Part shown: in pieces, positions 52,530 through 64,000 of the stretch
Position numbering within the stretch: the first letter of the stretch is position 1
Layout: each line of letters starts with the position of its first letter
Assembly: GCA_905221605.1 (NCBI GenBank)
Contig: CAJNDS010000175.1
Location: forward strand, 1 to 64,000
Reading direction: 5' to 3'
DNA: 64,000 bases
Source: Symbiodinium natans
Lineage: Eukaryota; Sar; Dinophyceae; Suessiales; Symbiodiniaceae
The notes under the pieces: generated by a model
Database searches by the model: none
The model's input: the letters and a program-made list of their open reading frames with translations, nothing else
What the model was told of the DNA's origin: nothing
Made by a program: the position numbers and the translations under genes

Positions 52530-55500
52530 ATGGGAAGCTTGTGGCTCAGAAGCGTGGAGCTTTGGCGGTTAGCAGCCATTTACCTCCTGGTCCTACTCGA
52601 TTCAGGTGCGAACGCGTCATCACCGCCCCATCAGCATCAGGATGCAGTAGCTGCAAGCCCTTGCTGGCTTTGGTGACTTGGTGGTAACATGTCGTGACGT
52701 TGCCTGAGTGCAGGAAAACTGGTTTGCGCAGCTTACGGGCCAAAAGGCTTGGGCCATGCGCCCAATGACAACGACACAGCCCAATCATGAACCATTGTGT
52801 CACTCACTGCAGAGATGCTGGTCTCATCTCAGACGAATAGCGAATCTCAGACAACCTCTGCTAGCCCCAAGGTCGTTGCGAAGCCGGATGACCAGGCAAG
52901 GCAGTTTGTTGACACTCAAAACTGAAAACGGCCAGCACCGTCCTTCCATGACACAAAAGTTCAAGCATGCCACACGATAGTTCAGCTGGCTTTATTCGTT
53001 TGTTGGCAGGCACCTTGGCCCAAGGGTGCATTTCAGTCGGGGTAGATTCCAGCAACACCCCGTCACATAACGAAGCTCATATTTCCGAGGCTTGCCTTGC
53101 AGTGGCTTTTGCAACAGGCTCATGTACGCAGGCTGCTTCGGAGTGGGCTGAGAAACCAAGGTGAAATGAAGATCCTGAGCCGCGCGCTGCCTCTGCTTCT
53201 CCTCGTGTGCTTGCAGGTCGCGATATCAGATGATTAGACTGCTTGTCCTCGTTTGCTTCGGCCACAATGTCCTAGATGTTGTAAGTTGAATCGAGGGGCT
53301 GTCAGATATAGAAGAGTAAGAGTGCCCCAAGGCGACAGTTGCGAGCGCGGGATTCCTGCGTCGAAAGTTCTACGGCTCCGGGGCTGTGGATGTGGCAGAA
53401 ACATGGCTTTAGAGAGCGAGCTGCGCGGCTGACCACAGGGCGTCTGCAGTTCTGAGGACGCGAATGGCAGTGAACCCATCAGGAAAGCAAAGTCAGACAG
53501 GCGCATCATGGGCAACACTTGAGTACTTGGCCGGCAGCTGCAAAGGCTGTTGTGTTGTGTGCAGGCGAACCTACTACCACACGACCCTGGAATCTGGGCT
53601 GAGAGTTCTTTTGGTTGAAGATCCTGAAGCTCAGAAATCCAGTTATGCCATGGCAGTGGAGGTGCGTGCTTGGCCATGGTTCCAAATGTCCTTCATTGTC
53701 ATGCTTGTCTTTTTCTCGCTCAGCGCAACAGGTGGGCTCTTTGGAGGACCCCAAGCAGTTTCAGGGACTAGCCCACTTCTGTGAGCACATGGCCACTTGT
53801 CTGCTGGACTTTAATGATTCCGTTTGGATTGACGGCCTCGTGCGGCACACCGGAGCCAGTTTAGTCATGTAAGCCGATCGAAGTACCAGCTGGCAACACA
53901 GCTCGATCCAGAACGTGGAGCATGTTGAGCACTAATCGCTGCCAAGTTACTGGCATTGAAACTGCTTAAGCAACTCTTTCTTCCTACTTCGGTGTCTTTC
54001 GAGTTGGCTATGTCTTTTGGAAGCCCAGAGGGATGAAGAGGGTATGGATGTCCTGTGTCGTCCTGGACCGAGTCGCTATGCAAAGCCCAGTGCTGGTGTT
54101 GTCACTACCCTCCGTCAGTTGGTCCTAGCTGAGTCGGCTGCCAATTGGGATGCATGCGGTCCAATGGACCAGTCACACGTAGCATATTTGCATGAGACAA
54201 AGAAGCACCCCTTGGTTCATGCAAACTTGTTTCCTCATTGTTGTGACTTTTGCATAGTCTTTGGCCCTTGGTCTGGATTGATGCCGTTGAGGGGTCGCAG
54301 TCTCTCAATCTCGGGGGGGAGGCCGATGTTCTCGCAGTGGCTTCCTTTTCTATAGACATTTGACACCCTAATTGAAATTTGATCAGCTTGGTGGGCGGTT
54401 CTTGGTGCGTGCGGCCGCTTACTCAGCAGCCTCGCAACAACACTTGCCAATATCACCAGACCCCCCCCCCCCCTAATCTGCACATGCCCTGCGTGACCGG
54501 GACAGCAATCGGCACATGCCTTGCTAAATGTGCAGTAATCGACATTGTTGAATCCAAGCCGTTCGGCCACCGAAGAGAAAAATGCATATGCATATTGAAA
54601 AAGACACCAGATCATGGAGATTCTTTATGCCAAATACTGACTGGCAGGAGTTTCATTTGCAATTGGCAGTCCAACCTGCAGAAAACTCAGCTCCTTCATG
54701 TCTTCCACCGCTTGGCCCTTGCAAAGGCTGAAGCCTGTTTTCGCTTGTTTTCGTGGCTGCTCCGGTTTGGCGACTTGTGCCTGCGGAGTAGCACGCTTTC
54801 GTGTCAGCGCAAGGCTGATGTCAAGCAAAGAGACCCAAGATGTCGGCGATGTCGGGTACAGTTTTGAGAGGCTTTTGACTATGTAATGGGAAGCTTTCGG
54901 GGGCGTCCAAGATGATCTGTGGTAAGGGTCCGGCATGGCAACATATCGCAGTACAAGTACACACCAGTACTAATCGTAAGTATAAATATGCAGTATTTCA
55001 AGTAGTTTCATGCTGACAGTCATGCCTTAGGTGTTTCTGGGCTCGAAGAAATACCCGGAGGAGGACAAGTTTTCCAACAGGTCCCTTTTGCAGCAGTGGT
55101 ACGTCAACATTCGACGACTGCATGTCGACTTTCCATGTTCTCGGAGCTGAGGTTGGCTTTCTTCGGTGGAGAAAGCAATGCCTACACAGCTAGTGATCAG
55201 ACAGTGTATTATGCCGAGGTGTACCATCGGTGTACAATCAGACTTTGCCCGCCTGCATCACGAATACTTCACATTGCCACGCAGGTCAGTGATGAAGGCT
55301 TTCGAGAGACTTTCGACATCTTTGCGCAGCTTTCTTCTCAGTGCTCCTAATGTCAAGGTTGTAGTATGTTGTAGTCTGTATCTGTACTCAGGTTTTTTGT
55401 CGAGCCATCTTTTGCTGACAGCATGGTGGACAAAGAGATCAATGCTGTGGACTCTGAACACAAGAAGCGTCCCAGTTGCAGTTGCAGCACGTGCTGGGAA

Positions 55501-58440
55501 GTCTTCAGAGACGTTTGATGTGGTAAATGCAGCTGAGGAACATGCCTGATACCACATGGAGGCTTTTTCATTTGATGAAGTCGCGTGCAAACCCACTGAG
55601 TCCAGCAACTCGCAAAAGGTCTGCTGTCCGTCCGCGTCCTTACTTGTAGATGCCTTTGTTGCCCCAGTTGGAACAGTTGAGGTAAGCAAGTTCTCAACAG
55701 GGAATCTGAAGACGCTGAAGACGGACCCAGAAAAGGACCTAGTCCGATGCACATGTCTCCACCAGGCATCAGCATGTACTCCACAGTGTCGTGAAGTGTG
55801 AGGAAGGCATGCACCTGTCGGAAGCTTTGAAGGTATTTCACCAGGCCGACTGCCCTGAGAGTCGCCACCGCTCCGTGATTGGTTCTGCCATTGACAGGAA
55901 CATTATTGCCCATCCAGGATGCACTTGGTGATGCTCAGCTAGAGTCAGCTAGAGGTGCAATTGTGCGCCCTTGTGCTGAAGTTTTCCTGAAAACCCATTT
56001 CGCCAGCAGACCCAACTCAGGATCATGCAGAACTCCTCGATTGCCAAGCAGTTGCAGTCCGTGCACAGCAGTTTCGACGTCCTCAATAGCAGGACCAGCA
56101 AATGCCAGCCGCGACCCACCTATGACAACATCACGATGTGCCGGGGCATGAAGTTGTGCTGATTTACAAAAGGGAGCACATCAACATCCATTCGAGTCGA
56201 TGCCTGCCAGGTACAGCCACCAGCTTGGCAATCTCGGCAGGAAGTTCACTGTGCACACAGATGGTGCTCCACAGCTGTGGTTGCTATTTCCCACAGTCTC
56301 ACTCAGAGGCAAGTACAAGGAGCAGCCGGAAGCATATATTCACTATGCCATGAACCACTACGGTCCAGGTTTGGGTGGCTGAAACGTCTTGAGATGTCTT
56401 GACTCTTCTCGCGTCTTGTTCAACCCAGTCGTTTGCCTGCAGGTGGTCTGAAAGCCTTGCTCAAGCGCGAGGACCTTTCATTAAGCTATTCCACAATGGC
56501 GGAGACGTCAGCTGCGGGCACGCTCCTAATCGTGATTTTTTCGCTCACCGAAAGAGGCGTGCAGGAATCGGGCCGCATCATGGAGTACTTCTTCAGCTAT
56601 TTTCGAAGTTTGCAGAAGCATGGCATTGACAAGGGCAGTCTCCGGAAAATCCAGATGCTTAATCAGGTTATGTTTGACTACCAGGACCGATCCGGATCAG
56701 AATCTGGTTATGTGACATCGATGGCAGGTTCCTTGCCAAATGTGCAGCCCAGCGATGTGCTCACTGCTGGCTCTTTGATTGATGAGGTTGACGTGAAACT
56801 TGCAGGCAAGTTGCTGGACAGTATCCATCCAAGAAACGTGAACGTGGCACTGGTCACATCTGAGATCCCTTCACACAAGCCCGCCACAAGCCAGAAGCAT
56901 GAGCAGTACTACAACTTCAGTTTTTTTGAAGAAGCACTGGATGAGGACTTGTTACAAAAGCTGACATCAGCAGGTGGCTTTGGGCTGGAACCGCCTCCAG
57001 CATTGGCATATGTGCCGACGAGCTTAGACTTGATTGAGCCAGTGTCAAATCGCCTCCCCGAGAAGCTGCCGAAGGAGGGTGTTGAACTATGGTGGCTTGG
57101 CCTCGGGCCGTTTCACTTACCGAAGGCACAGGTGCAGATCAAAATCGCATACCCGCGAGCGATCATGAAGAGCCCTGCTCGTTCCGTACTGGCAGCGATG
57201 CATTCCCGCCTTGTCCAAATGGTACTCGAGGAACCATCAGATGCATTCCAAATGTGTGGCCTGAGCTACAGTGTCGTCACTGGTCATGACGGCCTCAGCA
57301 TCTCGTTCTTCGGGTTCAATGAGCATCTTCTTCAGCTTATGCGCCTCGTCATGCCGCGGGTAAGAGACCCTCGCGTCTCCGAGACTGTTTTCGAGATTGT
57401 CAGGCGACAGATGGTCCTGGACTTGTCAGATGTTACGAGTCAACAGCCCTATCAGCATGCAATGGAGGCCTTCGATCTGGTGACTGTGAGCGATGCGCAT
57501 TCCAGAAAGGATTTGTTAGTGGCAGCCAGTGACTCCTGGGCCGTGAGCATGTCGGAGCACGAAGCGATGCTGCAAGATATGTTTGCCAATCCGGTGCTAA
57601 CGCTTCTTGTGTCTGGAAACCTGGATCGTGCTGAAGCAATGAGCTTGGCTGGTGAAGTGCAGGAGGTTCTAGGCAAGAAGTCTGAAGCTTCTGGTTTCTT
57701 AGAGGGTATTTGGTCGTACCTTACAAACTTCTTCCATTGGAGATCGGCAAAGGTTGCCCTAGCTGTGCAAGAGGAGTACCCGCTAGTTCTCAATCCACAG
57801 CAAGATGTTGAGATACGAGTGGCGAACCCCATCCCTCGTGACCCAAATTCTGCGACCATTGTCGCATACCAATTTGGTGTGCCTTCCTTGGCTGATCGTG
57901 TGCGGTTTGGCTTAATTTCTAGCATCATTGACCGACCGGTGTTTCAAGTCCTGCGCACCGAGCATCAGTTGGGCTACGTTGTATTTGGTTTTACAACCGT
58001 CCATTTGGACATCTTGGAGATTCGCATCCTCGTTCAAGGCTTCCGCCAGCCTCCAGACAATGTTGAGCAGCTCATTGATTCGGCGGTGGCGAACCTCACC
58101 AATACCTTTGCATCCATGACGAAAGATGAGTTCAACGTGAGAAAAGACACTATGCGGCGGGATCTTGTAAAGCCACCTGCGAATCTGGCAGAATTTGCTG
58201 GACGTTTCTGGGGGCAAATTTGGGATCAAACCTACTGTTTTGACAAGGTTGACAAGCAGCTGAGATTTTTGGACAGCGCAGCATTTCAAAGCCCCACATC
58301 TTTGCTGGAGGCGCCTGCTCAATACGGCACACATCTTCAGTTTTGCTTCCCCAATTTCCCGAACAGGTGTGGAAGAGCACCACGCAAAGCACGAATACCA
58401 CCCATCGGAAGAAACTGGTGGTGAAACTCTTCGGTTTGCT
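52530..58440 (+). CDS. M16 metalloprotease, insulin-degrading-enzyme-like, multi-exon
   Basis: These zinc peptidases degrade small peptides in a closed chamber. Zinc motif HxxEH: exons 53565-53661 (TTLESGLRVLLVEDPEA) and 53732-53791 (VGSLEDPKQFQGLAHFCEHM). Later exons: 55031-55086 (VFLGSKKYPEEDKFSN), about 55160-55219 (GGESNAYTASDQTVYYAE), about 55286-55331 (DEGFRETFDIFAQ), about 55391-55475 (FFVEPSFADSMVDKEINAVD + SEHKK) and about 55683-55735 (SKFSTGNLKTL). The block 56240-56368 (LWLLFPTVSLRGKYKEQPEA) joins the long exon 56443-58310, with RVRDPRVSETVFEIVRRQM, RTEHQLGYVVFG and FAGRFWGQIWDQ. Exon 58367-58433 ends KKLVVKLFG. The Glu of AVDSEH fits the third zinc ligand. Possible N-terminal exons are 52530-52640 (MGSLWLRSVELWRLAAIYLL, a signal peptide) and 52811-52923. 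Exons between 55735 and 56240 are unresolved. Confidence 0.82.
53792..55030 (+). other. Long GC-AG intron of the M16 gene
   Basis: The zinc-motif exon ends CACATG and the next bases are GCCACT; the acceptor is GCCTTAG before GTGTTTCTGG. Joining gives FCEHM-VFLGSKKYPEE in frame, as in insulin-degrading enzymes. The 1239-base interval has no supported exon and carries a poly-C tract at 54460-54475. Confidence 0.7.
56369..56442 (+). other. Short GT-AG intron of the M16 gene
   Basis: The exon ends TACGGTCCAG, the intron opens GTTTGG and closes CCTGCAG, and the next exon begins GTGGTCTG. The joined codons read YGPGGLK without frame change, giving a 74-base intron. Confidence 0.85.
58311..58366 (+). 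other. Short GC-AG intron near the 3' end of the M16 gene
   Basis: The exon ends CTGGAG, the intron begins GCGCCT and ends GAACAG, and the next exon begins GTGTGG. The joined reading LLE-VWKST continues to KKLVVKLFG. Without this splice the frame runs on into unrelated text ending at 58424. Confidence 0.6.
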
Positions 58441-58444
58441 TCTC

Positions 58445-60100
58445 AGACAGACCATCCTTGTTAGCACGTCGGCATGCATGCGTCCTGTACAGGTTCAGAT
58501 CGCGAGACTGGATCAAGTGTCATCCCAGAAGTTCAAGCCCGCCAGGACAACGACAGACAACGACAGACAACAGAATCTTATCCACGGGGTAGTGGGAACA
58601 GTGGAAACGGGCAGCTCCAACACTTCAACACCTGTACGGGCGTGAAACTACACGTACATCACATATCATAGCATTACATGAGATCCAATCATTTGGACGC
58701 AATACCTTTCTGACTAGGACCAGTACGTTGTCACGGATGTCGAGCACCCCAACATGCAGGACGCTTGCCACATGCAAGGCTCAAAATGAGTGATCGATCT
58801 TTGGATGATTTTGGACAGCCAAGGATCAGCCGCGATGGCCTCATAAATACCTTTGCGGATGATAGAAGTGGATGAAGGAAGGAAGCAAGAGCGAATTGAT
58901 GTCCGGATGCTTACAAGAAGATGCGCTTGTGATGCGGAGTCTCAAAAAGCTGTGCGGTTTGCTACGGGCTGCCGATCAGAGCGTGCTCTGCCATCAGATT
59001 GCAAGACTGCGCCAATGAATCTGTCAGCTTCATGGCAGGAAGCAGCAAGAGTGATCAAGTCAGCCAAGCGCAGCCCTTGGATGCATGCATTGAAATCTCA
59101 TTGATGGATCGTCTGTTCTGTGTCATCTAGGCCTTGCGACCTGTGGCACCAGCGGGACAAAGTTCTCAAGGCCGGCTTGCACAGTTCATGGCCCAAGCTT
59201 CGGAAGACGCAGCCTGTAAAGTTGCATGTTGGTATTGGACGCAGGGCACACGCCTGAAGACCTGTCTTCTGGACGCTGGTGAGGTGGTGTACCTGCCTCG
59301 CACCGAGCACGCTTTCACAGCAATGCCCTGAACATTGCTGAACCATCAGTATTGGTTTTATTTGTGGTTCAGAACAGTCTGGTACGGCAAGCTGCAGGCC
59401 GTCTCAGTGGCGCCATGGGACTTGCAATGCCACTAACCTACTTGTGAGCTGGCACTGTGGCTCCAGCCTTATGGTGATCATGCTTGTGTTTTGTCAAAGG
59501 TTTGGTTTCCAGGTTGGCATCTTTTCCGTTGGTGTGGGCTACATTGGTGCATTGGACCACCTGCCCAAGGCTGTATGTGCGCCAATTGCCTCGCTTGTTG
59601 CTCAGATCGTTTTTTGTAGGTAAGCTGGGCTGCCGCGTTTGATGACATGCCCTCCTCTAAGTTGCCCAAAACAGATCAGACGACTGTTGCGGGGCGAATG
59701 TGTGCAGCAGACTAGCACGTGTGACAGCATCATTGTGCTTTCACAGCACATTTGTGCTAACAAGAAGGTCTGGATTAAAAGCGGCATTGGAGGTCGGAGC
59801 CTGCAAAGTGCCGATTGATGTAAGCCTTCCAGGCTCTGTCCTGATGGGACATTTGTGTCTTGGCTCTGAAGGCGTTCGGTGACACGCGTGCTGCTGTGTC
59901 TGCAAAGGCCAGAGCTATGACAGCTACGGTGTTGAAGAATGGTCGTGTTCGATCTCTGCCCAGGATCGGGAAGGCAAGCAGCCAGGCCCTCAAGGACTTT
60001 CAGCTGACTGTAGATGCAAGTGAGAAGTCTTGTAGCCTGGATGGCACTTCTTGGCTGCCGATCTCAAGGTTGTAGTTTGCGTGTGTTCCGTTACCTAGCT
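58445..60100 (+). other. Unresolved region with short plus-strand coding-like pieces
   Basis: Candidate exons are 59020-59102 (NLSASWQEAARVIKSAKRSP), 59134-59331 (GRLAQFMAQASEDAACKVAC, then LKTCLLDAGEVVYLPRTEHA) and 59860-60075 (KARAMTATVLKNGRVRSLPR, ending ISRL). They share strand and spacing with the genes to the left, but I recognise no family and could not join them. A (GACAGACAAC)2 duplication occurs at 58548-58570. Confidence 0.35.
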
Positions 60101-60552
60101 TGGTGCTCTGGCTAAACGTTGACCGGGATGACACGCGTGTGTGATCCGATGGGGCTGCGGTTGTGGCTACTAAGCTGTTTTCTCGCCGGCCGCTTGGTTA
60201 AAGGTTGACAACGGTCCTGCGGAAATTAGTGGCGAATTAGTGCTACATGTGTCGGGGGTATCTTTGTTGGTGCACTGTCGATCCACGCGGCCGTGCACGT
60301 CGCAAGGTTCTTCTCTTTCTTCTTCTGTTACCTAGCTTTTCGTGGCATAGCTCTCGTCAACACAACTTCCTTTTGCTAATATTTCCTGCTAGCCCTGGCT
60401 GATCAGTGGATGAAGTGCTGCAAAAGACCTTCTACGGGGATACGACGAGGCAAAAGCCTTGGATGCACATACATCGTCATACACTATCATACATCCGGAA
60501 GGAATGGACCTAACTCAGGGCAAAAATAGCGTATGCACGCAACAGCCAGTAC

Positions 60553-61190
60553 ATGCACGGAATGTGCCGCCTCATGGAGCGCGCCTCGCATCCAATGGTG
60601 AACAGTGGTCCAGATTCCTTCTTTGCCTCTCGTGACCAAAGACTCATCGTCCGTTCGTCCTCGGGCGATCATGCTCCTGCTGACCCGGTCAAGTTTGATG
60701 ATGGGGGGCGAATAGGTAACTCGTTTCGGACATACTTCTCCAGGCTTCCCCAACACTTGCGCAGGGACGAGCACGTCACGTTTGGCACAGCAGCCTGAGG
60801 AGGGTGTTTCGCCTCTGCGAAGGTACGGATGGGATCGGTTTGGGCTGCAGCCAAGTCCGCGTGCAGCTTGGCAATCGCTGGCTGCCGATAGCACCTGGAT
60901 CAGAGCGTGATCCAAGACACTCCCCAGGCGTTTCTGTAGGGGGGCTCTGCATCCGACCTGAGCCCTGCCAACCTCCACTCAGCCACAACCTGCTTGCAGA
61001 GCGTGTCCAAGTTGAGGTCCTAAATCGGATTTTGGATTTTCTGGGTGGGCCATTTTGGGCCAGGCACATCTTGAGCTTGGAGCCATGCCCACCTCCTACT
61101 AGTCTCCTACTAGTAGCCTGTATGGCACATGTATACTCGGTAGATATCGGCAGCATTGCTCTTTCGACCGCTTCACACCTAGAACTCTAA
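60553..61190 (+). CDS. Unidentified plus-strand coding candidate, two segments
   Basis: Segment one (60553-60798) reads NSGPDSFFASRDQRLIVRSS and GGRIGNSFRTYFSRLPQHLR. Segment two (60850-61190) reads SQVRVQLGNRWLPIAPGSER and RVQVEVLNRILDFLGGPFWA. Both have ordinary protein composition, and Arg/Phe/Leu patterns resemble folded domains. An intron between 60800 and 60850 would be needed. No family is recognised. A nearly equal minus-strand open stretch (60978-60487) argues for caution. Confidence 0.3.
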
Positions 61191-61194
61191 GGCG

Positions 61195-62330
61195 GTCCAA
61201 TCCGAAGCTAGGCGTAGCCGAGCTGAGTATTCGGTTCCTTCATGTTCCCTCCTTCGTGACGCAAGATTTGAACATGCCGGCTAAGATCCGATACTCTCGA
61301 ACTCTGGCACTTGTCTTTTCAACAGGGGTAGAATCGGACTTTCACAACCCCCCTTGTGGAACTCGTCTTGCGACAGACACAACTTTATACCATAGGCAAA
61401 ACTTTTGAGCATCCCAGCTGGAGTCGGCATGCCAGGGCTTTCTGCGTGCCTCGAGTGGCCCAAGCTTAGCCAGAAGGATCGGAGTTGGTGGCGCCAGCCC
61501 ATGAGCCCGGCTTCCCTGACACTTGCCATGCTGCCACTTTTCACAGGAGAGTGCTTGCCGGCTTGCTGCTGCCGGGTGTGGGTTCACGTATGTTCACGTC
61601 ACTATATTTTGACGACTGAGTCATTGGGTGGCACCTTTCAGAACCAGCCAAAAGGACATGCTTGTTTGAAGGTGGTGGCCATCGTCGGAACGTGGTGTTG
61701 TCACGAGCTAAAGGCATGCAAGGCTGGTATAGCTTCCCGCTCATGCCAGCGGCTTCCACGTGGCGTGCTGCGAAATGGCTGCAAGCATGTCTGCCGCCGT
61801 GGCTGTGTCTCCGTTTCCGTTGGTGATCAGTGGTGATGTCGTTACGAAGTTGCTGGCTTCAATGCTTGGTCTCCTGCTTATTTTGCCTCCTGGGCCGGGC
61901 TGTTTTTAGCACAATCTGCCGACGTCAATCTTGTTTAAGGCTCATTGGGCCTTGAATTACAGATCTTGGGCTGGAGGAGTTGTTTCGAGACTGGGCTGAA
62001 GGATTGAGTTTTGGTGTTAAGCGGTGTTTTACGAAGCAGAACATAGGCCAAGCGCATTTCAGGTAAGCACAGGACGTGTAATTTGCTTCTGGGGTCAGAG
62101 GCGCTCATCAGAAGCTGACGACGGTTGCAAGAAACGGAAATGGCTTCCAAGTTGAATTGTTTTGGGACACTTGTCTGCTGGATGGTTTTGCTTATTGCCA
62201 TAACTCAGGCAAAGCAGGCCATGGTCACCGTTCCACTTTGCTTCTCATGAACGCGTATATGTACCTAACCGCGAGCAACGTCGCTCAGATCTTCCAACTC
62301 GTGCTAAGTAAAAAAGCTCTCACGTAAGAG
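61195..62330. other. No recognised gene
   Basis: A plus-strand open stretch at 61405-61836 (143 codons, Cys-rich) shows no motif. Other frames are short. I see no repeats of note. Confidence 0.35.
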
Positions 62331-62498
62331 GTTGACAATGTTGACACGTCCGTAGACGTTCCCCCGGTTGTGCAGATCGAGGCCTTTGCACTGGGCAGCT
62401 CACAGAGGTCATCGGAACATGGTGAGGTAGCCAGCATTGACTTTTGTCGGTAGAACACGCCAAGAGACACAGACGATGCAGGGAGCTCATCCAGCTCC

Positions 62499-62873
62499 GT
62501 GCAGATCCAGACGCCAAGGACAATCACGGCGCCAGGCCTTTCCTTTGCAAGGGCTGCGTGGCCTGAACAACACGTGCGCTGGCAGCCCGGCAATGTGCGT
62601 GCAGGCCAGTGCACCTGGCTGCTTTTGAAGGTGCGCTTAGAATTTCTTGTTTGTCAAGAGTCTGAAGCCACCGTAGACGGCAGGCAAAGAAAAAGCGTTG
62701 CGAGCATTGTTGGAGGACCCAAGAAAGTGCACTTGTTTTTGTGCAAGCTTTGTTTTTGCATTCTCACTCTCCTTTCCTGTTCTGGGAAGAAGTCTCCAGA
62801 ATTCGTTGACTTCAGGGTGCCTCGCTATTCGCAGATGGCAGGATCATCGGAGACTGGCCATGGCACGTACTGA
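62499..62873 (+). CDS. Unidentified plus-strand coding candidate
   Basis: The open stretch contains LSFARAAWPEQHVRWQPGNV and AGQCTWLLLKVRLEFLVCQE, then GKKSPEFVDFRVPRYSQMAG. The part 62650-62790 includes a hydrophobic LFLCKLCFCILTLLSCSG segment that may be intron rather than membrane helix. Family unknown; it could be one or two exons of a larger gene. Confidence 0.3.
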   Translation: MQIQTPRTITAPGLSFARAAWPEQHVRWQPGNVRAGQCTWLLLKVRLEFLVCQESEATVDGRQRKSVASIVGGPKKVHLFLCKLCFCILTLLSCSGKKSPEFVDFRVPRYSQMAGSSETGHGTY

Positions 62874-62879
62874 CGGCGG

Positions 62880-63580
62880 CGCTGAGCCGATTCACCTTGC
62901 TGCTACACGAGGCCACAGTTCGGAAAATATGTGGCAACTCAGCGGAAGTTCCATGTATATCCTCTGTGTCTCTTACGTGGCCGACAAGTCTTGAAGAACG
63001 TTTATGCAGGTCACACGTCGACTGTCCATCTCTTAATCATGGTTACACCACGCCTGTATTTATCACTGGCAGATGCAGTGGCCTGGAGAATTCATTGCTT
63101 AGGCTAAGCTGCTGCTTTCGAAGAAGGCTTCTCCATCAGCTCGCTCGTGCCTCAGCAGGTGCGGGTGCTATGAGGCGCTCTTGACATGCTCTTGACGATA
63201 CCAGATTTCTATTGTGATGTTTCGCCGGGGGGCATCTGTGGTCGTGGGTCATGGGCCAACGTGGAATAGGATGGCGTTCTCTAAGCAGGCGACAATAAAG
63301 GTGCCGAGCCTCTTCACATGGCAGTCGGGCTCTGAGTGTGCAGGCGTTGCAGGCCCACCTTGACTTGAGACTCACTAGGGTGCCTGCTCCAGGCATATGA
63401 AGGGCACCTTGCAATGGTGGATCTTCTTCTGGAGCGGTGCTGAGCTTCATGGCCGAGCTTTCGAAGCGAAGACTTTGATGTTGCGGGGTCTAAAAACTCA
63501 AGAACGCCATGCAAGCTGACCCGATCTGTATCGGTGCATTGTACTGTCCTGAAGACCTCAGGGAGGGGGGTAGGTGAAGG
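62880..63580. other. No recognised gene
   Basis: Short overlapping open stretches on both strands, no motif, no repeat unit. Confidence 0.35.
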
Positions 63581-63599
63581 GGGCCACAGTTCAGAACCG

Positions 63600-63990
63600 A
63601 GGAAACGGGGGGGGTGGGCAGACGCAAAGCGGGGGGGGATCAAGAAAGTTCACGGGGAGCGGGCCGGTGGGTAAGTTGTGAGATTGTGGCCAGCTTAGCC
63701 AGCTTTGTGCGTTCAGTACAGCTGGTGAGGGCCAGCTCTTCTTGGTCACCGTGGTCCATGGTCGGCCCCAACCGCCCCCGCTGGCGCCGCTCCCACATAG
63801 TCGGTGGGGTACCCACAGGGAGCCACGACGAACCTCCATACCCTGCAAGCTCTACGGTCCGAGGCCTCGGGGCTCTCGCACAGTTGGGTTCGAGGGTGTG
63901 ACGAAGGATGTTGTGTCTGCTTTTCGGTAGAGCCTCACACTTCTTGGACATACACATTGAAACAGCATCAACATGTTGAGGTCCACTTGC
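63600..63990 (+). repeat. Probable dispersed repeat at right edge
   Basis: GC-rich text such as GGTGGGGTACCCACAGGGAG and the G runs at 63607-63640 are open in all three plus frames and on the minus strand. I recall this pattern (HIVGGVPTGSHDEPPYPASS in one frame) as widely repeated in Symbiodinium, but that needs a search to confirm. Confidence 0.4.
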
Positions 63991-64000
63991 AGCTACTGTA

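Overview
The window looks like nuclear DNA of a dinoflagellate, most likely a Symbiodiniaceae-type alga. The sequence evidence is: telomere-like TTTAGGG/CCCTAAA tracts scattered through the interior; many-exon genes whose introns end in AG before a G and begin with GT, GC or possibly GA; long runs of genes on one strand; very heavy microsatellite and minisatellite content; and several protein families that I recall (from memory, not from a search) as highly repeated in dinoflagellates. I saw no bacterial operons, no rRNA or tRNA genes and no CRISPR array.

Layout. 1-6.8 kb is a repeat locus: (CA)n, then two inverted arms (about 815-1535 and 5235-5992) around eight tandem units of about 300 bp (1.68-4.74 kb). 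Both arms and units decode as decayed FNIP/leucine-rich-like repeats (xLPxSLQxLxFGxxFNQSLExV). A compound CA/GACA microsatellite follows. 6.8-11.5 kb holds three direct copies of a degenerate tyrosine-recombinase (DIRS/Crypton-like) coding unit separated by TTTAGGG-rich DNA. 11.5-22.3 kb is a minus-strand block of recurrent dinoflagellate families: a transposase-like relic, a partner reading frame with compensating frameshifts, a gene with a telomere-repeat intron, an intact two-exon 81-residue protein gene, and a frameshifted protein of more than 480 residues. 22.3-28.8 kb is mostly unresolved, with minisatellites, poly-C and (CTG)n.

28.9-35.8 kb is a GC-rich graveyard of non-LTR retrotransposon 3' ends in both orientations, ending at an AT-rich island (35.8-36.4 kb). 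36.5-38.3 kb has unidentified plus-strand coding-like segments. 38.7-41.7 kb is repeat DNA ((CTA)n, poly-C, a 45-bp minisatellite, (AG)n, (AGA)n).

41.9-58.5 kb is the best genic part, all on the plus strand: a multi-exon purple-acid-phosphatase-like metallophosphoesterase (42.3-44.6 kb), a Cys/Trp-rich repeat protein, probably secreted (45.1-47.8 kb), an unidentified possibly lectin-like reading frame (49.5-50.5 kb), and a multi-exon M16 insulin-degrading-enzyme-like metalloprotease (52.5-58.4 kb). The phosphatase, the repeat protein and the protease could all act in the secretory or extracellular compartment, but nothing in the sequence ties them to one pathway. 58.4-64 kb contains short plus-strand coding-like pieces that I cannot identify and a probable dispersed repeat at the right end.
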